Shown here: positions 1-23,500 of the stretch, in pieces
How the letters are laid out: every line of letters begins with the position of its first letter
Numbering within the stretch: the first letter of the stretch is position 1
Assembly (NCBI RefSeq): GCF_008831285.2
Contig: NC_045147.1
Coordinates: forward strand, 22,408,981-22,468,980
Length of the DNA stretch: 60,000 nt
From: Nymphaea colorata
Lineage: Eukaryota; Streptophyta; Magnoliopsida; Nymphaeales; Nymphaeaceae
Direction: 5' to 3'
Position numbers and translations under genes: made by a program
Notes under the pieces: generated by a model
What the model saw: the letters and a program-made list of their open reading frames with translations, nothing else
Told to the model about the DNA's origin: nothing
Database searches by the model: none

Positions 1-12413
<12,413 letters not shown>

Positions 12414-12976
12414 TCCTAAAGCCTAAACCAACCAACACCCTCTCAATATCGAATCCTGTTTCCACGATCCAACTGTGACACCTCCGTGCCTGCGATCACA
12501 ACGGATTGATAAAGCCAGATTGTCTCAAAGAACGACTGAATTTCTTAAATCGAAGGTAGGCTTGAACAATCTAAGCGGCTCATCGTTCGATTCGTCCACT
12601 TCGTGAAAGATATTTTCAAACCTAACATGCCAAAATTCTACCTAAAAATCCATTGACATACATAATGAGATGCAACTTGCCAATCGTTCACCATATTACA
12701 CACAATCGGGCGACCAAGAAAAGGAAAGAGAGCAGATATCTCTCCCAACGAGTACAAATTCCAATGAATTTGAAAGGAAAACCTTGAGATTGTGGATGCG
12801 GGTAAATCGAAAGCAAGATAGATAAAGAGAAAACAGTGAAAAGGAAAAAGGAAGAAAGGATGGTCGTGGATAGTCGAAACCTAGTTGAGAAGAGGGACTG
12901 GGCGATTCAAATTTGACACCTTCCGTATCGTCCGATAAAATTTGGAGGGAAGCCACTGTTCGAAGCCCTAATTATT

Positions 12977-12985
12977 GGCGGGAAA
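12977..12985 (-). promoter_or_regulatory. E2F-type site upstream of MIRO-A
   Basis: GGCGGGAAA on the plus strand is TTTCCCGCC on the minus strand, which fits the E2F consensus TTTSSCGC. The same 9 bases occur at 50969-50977 in block B. A second TTTCCCGCC stands at 15299-15307 near PP4R3-A, changed to TTTCCCGTT in block B. That E2F factors bind here is inference. Confidence 0.45.
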
Positions 12986-13038
12986 GCAAGATGTCGATTG
13001 CTTCCGATAGAAATATGGGAAGGCCGACGTCGTAACCG

Positions 13039-13060
13039 CTCTCTCTCTCTCTCTCTCTCT
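13039..13060. repeat. (CT)n microsatellite
   Basis: About ten CT units upstream of MIRO-A. Block B has a much shorter run at the same place (about 51030-51040). Confidence 0.8.
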
Positions 13061-14147
13061 TCACTTTTCCCACAATAAAATAAATGAAAATATTTCAGAT
13101 GTGCCCCATATTTTAGTTATCATTTTAGAAACGCACTCACACTTTCAAAACGTCTCATAAAACCTCAAAAATTTCATTGATTTGCGAATAACTGTTTCGA
13201 TTTTCAATTATTCAAAACCTGGCATAGTGGATAGATATCAATCTGTTACTTTAAATCCTGCTGGAATTTAGGTCTTCCACCAATCTATTAAGATAAATAC
13301 CAAAAAAAAGATCGGATATAATTCGGTTTAATACAAGTCGGGTGACTTGGGTCTCGTGTAAATATCATATCAGATTCAGATACAAATTCGGTTCAAATAA
13401 ATAATTTAGATTCAATAAAGATCATATTTTAACGTGTTATGATGTAGCTCAGTCTCTCTTGCATATTTAAAGGTCGAGTACGGATTCGAATGATGTAGCA
13501 AGAGAAGTCATATCCAGCTTCGTAAAAGTAAAAAAAACCATATTTCCAGTGATATTTGAATCGAGGTCCGAACGAATTAACGTTTGCTAAATCGATTGTG
13601 GTTCTCGACCGCAATGTGACAAATACAAAGGCGACTGATCCGACGAGTACGACTCATTTTGAGCCGAATCGTAAACTATGAAGATCGAGATTTGCGGAGC
13701 GCGGATTTTGAATTATCTACATCTGGGGCCTATCGAATCCTTTTATCTGTTTTTTTTTTTGGGTCCCCTGATTATGTTAAAATAACCAAAAGTGGACGTC
13801 AATTTTTTTATATTAGAAAACATGTTTTTGATCATCAAACACGAACACAAACGCAAACCCTAAATAATGGTCCTGATTCAACCATATTAAAAATATTTAC
13901 GCCCGAAAATAAAGACTTGGAATCGTGATTGTTTATTTACTCTCTCCTCCTTCCTTTTATTCTACTTTATTGTATTGTTGTCTTATATATTTCATTATTT
14001 TATTTTGTTTTTGTAACTTGTTATTGTATGTAAAAGATTTGTTGTCTCTAAAATTTTGTACTTTGTTTAATTGTTTTTATTGACTATGTAAATTATTTTT
14101 TTATTGATTGTGTGTATCCTTTTGACAACACAAAGCACTTTAATCAG

Positions 14148-14148
14148 G

Positions 14149-14192
<44 letters not shown>
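14148..14192. repeat. (AT)n microsatellite
   Basis: Uninterrupted AT repeat in the block-A-specific part of the intergenic region. It makes a spurious Ile-Tyr frame on the minus strand. Confidence 0.9.
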
Positions 14193-14196
<4 letters not shown>

Positions 14197-15285
14197 CTAT
14201 GACAGGCAGTGTCGTAAGTTTGATTTTCTTGAAACCAATTAGACCGAACGGCTGAATAAAGTGATCGAGGTCTTTTGGTCTTTGGGCTTGTTAGGTGGAA
14301 GGCTTGAGGGCTTGTTTGATGCATTGGAAATATAGAAAGCATTGAAAATATAGAAAGGAAAAAAAAAAATCAGATGTGAAATTGGTGAATTGAAAACAAA
14401 ATCTACATTTTCATGTTACGTGTGTTGGCTAAACTTTATTTATATTTTTAAAAATAAATTTCATGTGATGGGAAAAAGTAGGAATCGGTGGAAATGGTGG
14501 GAGAATGAAAGTGTTCATGTTAACAGCAGAGAGAAGGGTTCGAGTTTTCCTTCTCCGCCTTTCTCTTCTCGTCGGATTATGGAAACGCAGACGAGAAAAA
14601 CCGACGCCGATGCCGAAAAAAATAAATGGCCGACGCCGTCCTCTGATCTCTCTAGTCTCTGGAGATCGTCGATGGTTTCTACCGTTGGCAGGAAAACAAA
14701 ATTGGCAGGCAAGTGATGCTAGAGAAAATACAGCTCAGACAACAGGGATTGCTTAGACGCCTCAAGTTTCTTCCTCGGTCTGCCTCCTTCTCGTGCTTTT
14801 CCTTCGCTGTCTTCAAAATGGCATATGATAGTAGTGGATTGCTCCATGACCGACTATGATTCCAAAATATGGGATTTACTGAAGTCGACGACAACAACTC
14901 CCCACCAGTTCGTCTCCATGATCGTCCACTGGCCCATGCTGCCGTGAGGCTGAAGCTACTGTCAAGGTTGAAGAGAAGGAGGAGGGCGGCTGCAGTGAAG
15001 GTTGAAGAAAGGCAGAGGGAGGATGCGGTGGAAGTGATGGCCGCTGGCCTCTCACTCCAAAGGGTGGAAAGAAGTTGCTGGAATAATAATTCTGAAAACT
15101 TCTTCAACGGCTAAATTTTTGGACCGGATTTTTTTTTTTTGTTTAATTTGAATTCTTTTCGATACACTACACTATATTTCCAATTCACCAAACTTGCCCA
15201 AACTGAAAAAAGAAAATCGGCAGCGGGAACTGGTGAAGCGCATTTAGCTTTAAAATGCGAGGGGTCGATGGAAAGTCTCTCTCTC

Positions 15286-15307
15286 CATATAACCGGATTT
15301 TCCCGCC
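15286..15307 (+). promoter_or_regulatory. Putative core promoter of PP4R3-A
   Basis: CCATATAACCGG lies about 335 bp before the ATG, followed at once by the E2F-like TTTCCCGCC. The segment is conserved in block B at 53785-53806, where the E2F-like part has changed. The TATA-like reading is inference. Confidence 0.35.
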
Positions 15308-15621
15308 CTTTCCGCGTGCGGATTAAAAGGAAAGTCGGCAAAGAGAAAGAAACGGAGAGGGAGCGAGGGTTTTTCTTGCGTTGCTAATGGCGGGTAGAAT
15401 TGCGATCTTGATCACTCCCTATTTCCCCTCTCTTTCCTTAACCCGCACTATCTCTATCCTTTACGCTCAGTACCTTACCATTTCTGGGCCTCAGTTTATC
15501 TCTCCGTCTGTTGCTTTCTGTAGATACCTTTTCCCCCCGCTTCCTGGTTCCGTATTGAATCTACTCTCTCGAGTTGTCGTTGTGTCATTCTGCGAAACTG
15601 GTTGCACCAGCAAGAAAGAAG

Positions 15622-18400
15622 ATGGGCGCGCAAGGAAAGGCTCCTCCAATGGCGGAATCTATGCAGGTATGTCTTGTTCAGTGTTCCAAGGCGGTGCATG
15701 CTTGCCCTAGAATTGTGTGTTGTCCTAAGTGAGTATTATCGTGGAGTGTTAGATTGGTGTTTCTTGTCTGGCGCGTGAATTTATATTTTCTTTGCGTAAC
15801 CTGTTTGCTGCGCTCTGGTTCTTGATCATTGGAAGTATTTTGTCTTTTTTCCTCACGTTTTACGTCTGAGTTTCGGTCCGATGTTTTGTGAAAACAAGTA
15901 TTCTGCCGCAGAGCACTTTCTTGATTAAATGGTTCTGTGTCAATTTCGGTATTCCTCTCTTCCCTTGGTGTTGTTTTATTACTTGTTCTATTTTGTGCTG
16001 CTCACTTATGAGTTAAGACGGTTGCGATGCTATTTTCTTGGCGGGACCTTCCGTCGTTAAGTAGGGGGGTTTGGTGTAAACAAAAGCTGATCAGTCATTT
16101 TGATTATCTTTTATCGGGATGATTAGTCGATCCGTACATTTTTAATGAGAACTGTTAAGTATATCCGTTTCTTGTTCTTGATTTCGCCCTTAGCACGTTT
16201 CACGGTTATATGTCATGTCAAAGTTGGTGCTATAACTGCTAGTTCAGCCTAATTATCTCTTTTGAACTTTAAGCACGGCTGCACTGGCTAGTTTCTGGGA
16301 CCATTGTCGGATCGAGCAGTGCACAAGCGAACGAGCTTTTCTAGAGTGGCAGGCTTCAACTTTCAATCATTTTTTCACGTTCCTTGTTGACAGCGTTTTG
16401 GTCGTCAGTCCGTTGGAAAGATTTCCATCAAACTGTTCCCTCGGAATTTATATGGACAGTTTTTGGATGTTTTCTCTGTTCAATTTGGTGACCGAGTCAG
16501 TGCTGTACTTCAGGTCACATCACTGTTCACTTTGTTTTGAATACCTTTTGTGGTGAGGCTTAAAAAAAAAAAAGGATTTTCAAGTGCATGTGATCGCTGA
16601 TAGACTCTCTACGGTATCATTTAGGTGTAATGTGCTCTTGATCAGTTAAACTTAATCACTACAAAATAACATAGCAAGAAGGATCAAAATGGAATGTTGT
16701 AGAACTGGGAAGCACTAAGGATCTGAAGAAGCTGCAGAATATGGGTTCATTGTTCAAGATTACATTCCTTGGTAACTGGCAAAGAAATTGTCTAGTGAAG
16801 CTGCTCTTTTGTGTTAAGTCACAAAATATTTAATGCAAACCATTTTTCGTGCATCAAGTTGCCTGGACTGGAGTATTATTTTGTTTATTCTGTCATTCAC
16901 TGATGATTCTTTTGGAGGACTAAACTAAGTATCATAAGTTTTATAGAAGTATGGCGTTGCGTGAAGTATTATTTTGTTTATTTTTTCATTCACTGGTGAT
17001 TCTTTTAGAGAGTTAAACTAAGTATCATGAGTTTTATATAAACACAGCATTGCCGTGACTGCAGTTTGTTGAGTTGATAATAAATTTTGGGGATGGAAAC
17101 ATTTGAATGGACACAGCAGTTGCTAGTTGGTATCATTCTAATATAAAACGAAGTATTTCTAAATCAATGATTATTTCAATGGATTTCCGTATACTTGCAT
17201 GTTATCTTGTGAAGCATAACTTAGAGTTCACTGTACAGTGTACAAAATTGAGTAAGATACTTTGGAAGAATAGGTAGCTTGATGGGATTTGGGTCGTTGA
17301 TTGAGTTGTCTACAGATATTTCAATTAGAAATTATGTGAAGCAACATTTTCTATTGGTCTCTTGAAATTGATGCTGAAAATGATATATGAGAATCCATAT
17401 CAGTTCCTTTTTTCTTCCTGTGAAAAGGGCTGAGTATGTGAAAATGTTGACAAAAAGCAGAAAGGAGTTTGGCCTTTAAGGTGGCTCTAGCAGAATGAAT
17501 GGGCTGACATGGTTGGTTTAAGATTGCCTTCATGGCATTAGCACACTTTGAAGTTTTTAAAAATGATAGTGTAACTCAGTTTCATGGGAACTAGGTCTTA
17601 GTCACTACCTTGTTTTAAGCAAACCTGATTTGACATCCAAACCGAGGCTCCAACTTGCTATTATGCTGTCTAAACATGCTCTTGATAACCTTTTTATTCC
17701 CAAAATCATATCCTGCAATATCAATGGAGCAGATTATTTTTGTGCCATGGAATGATAAAAAAATGGCTCTCAAATTGATTGTAGGCAAATGGTTAGCTGG
17801 AAAATAAGCTATTGTTTGCTCCACGCCACTCTAATTCTGGAGTAGGAGGACGGTCCTCTAGTGTTCATGCTTTATACTGCAAATCTGCTCCTTTCTTTGT
17901 TTATTACTCATTTTAGATCTTGCCCATCTTCTATATTTGGTTAAAAATATTTCCATGAGAGTTTTGTTTGAATAGTCTATTGTTTCCCCATCCCCTCATT
18001 TGTTGGTCCTTCTAGATGATTGTTATATGTCATTATGCTTTTTATTTCTTACAATTGTTGACTTTCGGTATTAAATGCTTATGGTTACGGTGTCTTTTCT
18101 GGAACATTCTTGCTGTCACTAGTTGATTTTCTAAAATCAAATATTCTTTTTCTAAAAGAGGCCTTCGTGTTTTTTTTCTCTCTTTTCTTGTTTGGTTTTG
18201 TGGTTAATAGTTTTCTTGATTTTCTTCTTGCTCTGACTCTTTTACATTTTTTTTTTATTTGAAGTACAAGTGAGATTTTTTATAGCAGAATTTAGCTGAC
18301 TAAGAATCTACTTTCTTAGCGTGTCAAGGTTAAGCGGCTTAATGAAGAAGGAAAGTGGGACGATCGTGGCACTGGACACATTAGTGTTGATTATCTGGAG
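15622..18400 (+). pseudogene. PP4R3 (SMEK/PSY2) copy A, truncated after exon 2
   Basis: Regulatory subunit 3 of protein phosphatase 4. Exon 1 (15622-15666) encodes 15 residues starting MGAQGKAPP. Exon 2 (18320-18400) encodes the first part of the EVH1/PH-like N-terminal domain ([15 protein letters not shown], then [11 protein letters not shown]). Exon 1, the long intron and exon 2 match copy B at 54128-56917. The next exons of copy B (from 58209) have no counterpart here: similarity ends at 18631, where the inverted repeat begins. One residue in the RVKVxRL motif is Lys instead of Tyr. Start codon, donor sites and upstream region look intact, so it may still be transcribed. Coding phase at the exon 2 donor is 0. 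Confidence 0.87.
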
Positions 18401-18627
18401 GTTTGTGCACTATTCCATTGACAGGCTCTTCATGTTTAGTTTTATTTTTTTCTATTCTAGTATATAAGCATGTCTTCCTCTTAGAGATTGCATTTTCCTG
18501 TCGAAGTAGAAATTGCTGAATTGTTGTGGAAAGAAGATGAGCTTTTTGTTTCCTTTAATGAGATATGGCTACACATCATATTCTATCTGATAAATAATCT
18601 CAGCTACTGAAGCTGTACATGTGAACT

Positions 18628-20222
18628 TTGACATATGATACATACCATCTTGACTGAAGCGTCAGTCTTACAAAGGATGTCATGGCTTCTCTCTCCGTCC
18701 TCATGATACCATCATACCAAGTACGTGGTTGGCCATACTCTTTCTCTACCTCACACACTCACAGATTCACACACGCACACAAAGAGAGAGAGAGAGAGAG
18801 AGCGTTCTTAAAATATGGAAATGATAAACATTCAAATTTGCCAACATTTGCTTCCTTTTTTATGGAAGAGCCATTTATGCATTTGATTTTGAAATAAAAA
18901 AACACGAGGTAGATGGATAAAGAGCAATCAAACCATTAGCACGTGCCCTACCTTACCCAAAAGCCCCTAGAATGAGTTGAAGAAGATGTAGCAACTTTCA
19001 AGGAATAAGAAAAGGCCCACTTGAATAGTTCAATATTTACTCACTTCAATTAGGCAAAAAGGGCCATTAGATAATCTATTTTTAAATTTAAAGGTGTTTT
19101 TCTTTACCCACTAAACATTAGGTGCTTTGTAAAACGTTAAAAAAAATAGCTCTTTAGAAGGCGATGTTTCCAACTAACTATGTTTGCTAGTGGTTTCTGT
19201 GCAACCCATTTGAAGTTCAGTTAAAGGTGAAAAAAAGTCAAGTTAATCTATTCAAAAACTGCGGGGAAGATATCTATGCTTACCAACAACACTTTTTTAT
19301 CAAAAAAAGTCACAAATCATCTTGGAGGTGGAGATTGAGTTCACCCATCTAATCTCCCATATCTACGGTTGCTTCCTTGATTTGAATAATAAGTTCTTTT
19401 TTGCTAATTTAAATAATTTCGTCACCCAAATCGAGGAAGCAACCGTTGGTATGGGAGATTAGATGGGTGCACTCAATCTCCACCCCCAAGATGATTTGTG
19501 ACTTTTTTTGATAAAAAAGTGTTGTTGGTAAGCATAGACATCGTCCCCGCAGTTTTTGAAAAGATTAACTTGACCTTTTTTTTTTCACTTTAGCCAGAAC
19601 TTCAAATGAGTTGCACAGAAAGCGCTAGCAGATATAGTTAGTTGGAAACATTGCCTTCTAAAGAGTTATTTTTTACAAATGGGCACCTAATGTTTAGTGG
19701 GTAAAGAAAAACACATTTAAATTTAGAAAAAAATTATCTAATGGCCTTTTTGCCTAATTGAAGTGAGTAAATATCTAACTATTGAAGTGGGTATTTTCTT
19801 ATTCCTTGAAAGTTGCTACATCTTCAACTCATTCTAAGGGTTTTTGGGTAAGGTTGGGCACGTGCTAATAGTTTGATTGCTCTTTTTCTTTCCCCCTCGT
19901 GTTTTTTAATTTTAAAATCAAATGCATAAATGGCTCTTCCCTAAAAATGGAAGCAAACGTTGGCAAATTTGAATGTTTATCATTTCCATATTTTAAGAAC
20001 TCTCTTTCTCTCTCTCTATATATATGTATATACACACATAAATTTCAGATTTTTCACATTTGAAAGCGCGGTTGGAAGAATCTCTCTCTCTCTGTGTATG
20101 TGTGAGGAAGAGAAAGAGTATGGCCAATGACATACTTGGTATCATGAGGATGGGAGAGAGAAGCCATGACGTCCTTTGTAAGACGGACGCTTCAGTCAAG
20201 ATGGTATGTATTATTATGTCAA
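18628..20222. repeat. Long inverted repeat (hairpin-forming), 1.6 kb
   Basis: Left arm about 18628-19384 and right arm about 19427-20222 are reverse complements with scattered substitutions and small indels. The loop is about 42 bp. Matching landmarks include GATACATACCATCTTGACTG in the left arm against its complement near 20195, CATGGCTTCTCTCTCC against its complement at about 20152-20167, and GCTTCCTTGATTTG against CAAATCGAGGAAGC at the inner ends. The arms hold a (GA)n tract on the left and (CT)n/(TC)n on the right. No protein, terminal motif or clear target-site duplication was recognised. It could be a foldback transposon, or an inverted duplication able to give a hairpin RNA. It lies between PP4R3-A exon 2 and the histidine kinase. 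Confidence 0.9.
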
Positions 20223-20509
20223 TGGTGAAGCTACCATAAGCCTTCAATTGATGGTCCTCCGTCTTATGGTTCAAACTTCGTATAACTCAAGTGTTATTTT
20301 ATATTGATTAGTTGACTTCTGGATTTGTATGATGATATATACTGAAACATTATCCAAAGGGAAACAGAGAAATAGGTTTTGACTCCTTTGATGGCATTGT
20401 CAATGTTCGCAGATCTGCATCCATTAGGAACTCTTGTTTTACTGTTGAATATTTGATCAATTAGAAGCATTAAACTGCTCCAGTTATTCTTGTGGTGAGA
20501 AATGTGCAG

Positions 20510-23500
20510 GTGGCAGCATTGGTGCTTCTCGTTTCGATATGCAGCATGGTGCTTTACGTTTTATTGCTACATGATGGAAGTGCCGAGAGTGTGGCCATGG
20601 ATGCTATTCATAAGGAGGCCCTCTCTCAATTGAAAGATGGATCAAGATCAATTCTTCCTATAAATGTTTCTGCAGTCCGCTTAGCTAGATTGTTGAGTTC
20701 TTCTAGCAGAAGCCATTTAGAGAAACAGGTCCGTCTTCTTTTCTTCTTCTTCTTCTTCTTCTTCTCTCTCTCTCTCTCTCTCTCCCAGTTATAAACTTAC
20801 AATACCGAGTGCTTCTTGTTAATGTAAGTTATATAACTTTGTTAAATATTGAGTCAGTTGTCTCATGTTTGAGGAACCCGAACTTAGAAGATCTTCAAAA
20901 ACTTGATCGATTGTGATGCTTTCTATAAGTCCATTACATGACTGGAAAACTACATCATTTTCACCCTTGCAGGTTGCACACGATCTCTTCATTTTGCATT
21001 CCACTCTTCCCCATCTATCAAAAGTTTCATACTTTGGGGAGGATGGGTTATTCTTTGCCTACCACAGTGAAGAAAACAGGACTGTTGCTTTGTTTTCCAA
21101 TACTATGATTCCACCTTTCAATACGACTCTCAATCGAACGACAAATGGGTATCGTTGGTATCACCAAGAAGTTGATGAAATCACAGGGACTCCACATGGG
21201 CAAGCAGTTGATAGAGAGCCGATGGCATATTGGACTTCAACTTGGTTCCGCAGTGCTTTGCTCAGTGACCATGATCGTGCTCAGTGGGGAATTGAATGGA
21301 GCAATCAGCAGCCCCTGTTCACCTGCATAGTTCCAGTTACAGGATTGAGTTTCAGAGGTCACAGAGGAGTTGTGGCACTCGGAGTGCCTGTGAAGGTGTT
21401 GTCAGACTTTCTATCACTCCCATGGCAGCTTCATGGTGGTGGCATATTCTTGGGTACCAAAGATAGAAAACTAATAGAAGGTTATCAATTTTATAATGGC
21501 ATGCTGGATCGGTGGGAGCCAACAGCGCTGACTGCAAATTTTCAAACCTTAGATGCCAATGATCAGCTTCAGATCTTTTTGCATACGCAAAATGGAGATT
21601 CTAACATGAAGAATGGGCCGGTCTCTATTGTAGATATGAATGTTCAAGGTCGAAGATACACACTTCATACGGCTCACTTTAAGCTTTTTGAATTGCCACT
21701 GGTATGCGTTGTTCTTTCCTCCATAATTAGCTGGTTGCCTGGACACACACACACACACCCACATGTATACTCATTACCACGATTATCAATGTAATTTGAT
21801 AGTTTAGATTCTCCAATTTGCAACTTGCTTTGCTTGTCGCATGCTTGCCTGAATGCATGACCAATGATGATGGTAATCACAGGAAACATACGAGAAACAT
21901 AAAAAATTGATAAGGGCCCAATAGGTTCTTTCTGGTTGCTTTAACTTGTTACAGCTGTGTTCGTCTATCCTTTTTTGCTATTCTCTTGCCAATCCTTTTG
22001 TTAGGAAATGATGCTTTCGAGGAAAACTCGGAAAATTTAAAATTTGAAAAAAAATGACACATGGAAAAAGTAGGAAATTAATTGAGTTAATAATATTGAT
22101 TTAAAAGTATCCCTAATGTTACTTTTTATGACTATAACTAGCGCATAGGTTACCAAATCATTTGTCAATTTTTTTTTAGTGCACAATATAGCCAAGGTTA
22201 AGCATGCAAAACTATTGAAGCTCTTGACAAAATGGCTATTTAGATGCACAATGCTTTTTTAATATTAGAAAGTAAATCGGATACTATAGGAAAAATAAGT
22301 GCACTGGGAATTTTGAAGAAAATATTTTGAATTAGAACTAAAACCAAAACCTTCTAATTTTAAAGAACAAATGAAGAAACATTAAAGTAATTCATTATAT
22401 AAACAAAGAGTATTGAAACTTGAAAAGTGAATAAATTCGTAATTAGCATGTTGATAAAGCAAGACAGACATACAAAAATTAAGAATGACAGCCATAATAT
22501 TATGAAACAAGTTTGTTTCATGCATGTGTCAAAAGAATGAGAGCGTTAGGCCTTACTAATAAATAATAATGTGGATGAATCATATGAATTAGAAGCATAA
22601 ATCGTATTTAATGGTCAATTAAGTAAATATGATTGTGTGTCATTTTGAAACAGAAGAATTATTCTGTATATGTACATTATTAGTGAAGCTTGTTATGTAC
22701 GCCGTGCTGGTATGAAATTTCGTGCACCAGCATGGTTAACAACAAAAATGCCCCTATTTAAATAAAAAAAAAACTTTTCGTAAAGACAAGAGAAAATCAA
22801 AAAAGTAAAAAGATTCAAAATGACATTTCTTTTTCAACAATTTCAAATTTGGCCCCTTCTTTCATTTGGCGTATGTTTGTTCTGTGCACCGAGCGGCGTA
22901 CACAACTCTATCTACAATATTAGTTGTCCGTCTCACAAACACCTTAGGTAGTTTTAGCATTGAATTTCATGTTGAGTTATCATAAGGAAACAATGTGATT
23001 TTAATCTAGTGGATCTGTAAAAGGTAGTTTGTCCTTATTCTTGTTTCCCTTTCTAAACCAATTTGGCTTTTGGTTTACTAATTTTAAAACTATAATAGAC
23101 CATATATATTTGAATCAGGATATGTGCATGCAAGAGCACTTATTCCTATTAATCTACATCAGCTTCCCACTATGTTATCACATTTTAACTAATGTCTTTG
23201 ATTTTCAGGTGTCTACTCTTGCTTTTCCTCGTGATAACGTTACATATCTTGGCACAAAAGGGAGCAACTTGAATTGGTTTGCATCAGCCGTTATCTCCGT
23301 CGTCCTCGTTCTTATGACATGCCTTTATGTAGTCGTAACATATAGGGCGTTTAGAATCACAGTTTTGCTTCGTTCATCTCTTATCAAACAAATTGAGGCA
23401 ACAAGACAAGCAGAGAGGAAGAGCATGAATAAAACTATTGCCTTCGCGAGCACCAGCCATGATGTGCGAACGATTCTTGCAGCCATACTTGGCCTATTAG

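Larger units (their letters stand above)
12414..15621. promoter_or_regulatory. Head-to-head intergenic region, MIRO-A / PP4R3-A
   Basis: Separates two divergently transcribed genes. Only its two flanks are shared with block B: 12414-13130 next to MIRO, and about 15205-15621 next to PP4R3. A 27-bp island at 14265-14291 also matches 53553-53579. This implies a compact ancestral spacer of perhaps 1.1-1.2 kb. The middle (about 13150-15200) is specific to this block, holds an (AT)n tract at 14148-14192, and has no recognisable gene. Short frames at 14390-15114 resemble nothing I know. Confidence 0.7.

Noticed and set aside
14390-15114. Overlapping open frames on both strands in the block-A spacer
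   Set aside because: No similarity recognised, absent from block B, and several frames are open at once because the region is GC-richer. There is no support for a gene.
20492-20509. Kinase start at a GTG codon at 20492
   Set aside because: The frame is open there only by chance. A TGTGCAG acceptor ends at 20509, and plant genes do not normally start at GTG, so the exon begins at 20510 and the true start lies upstream.
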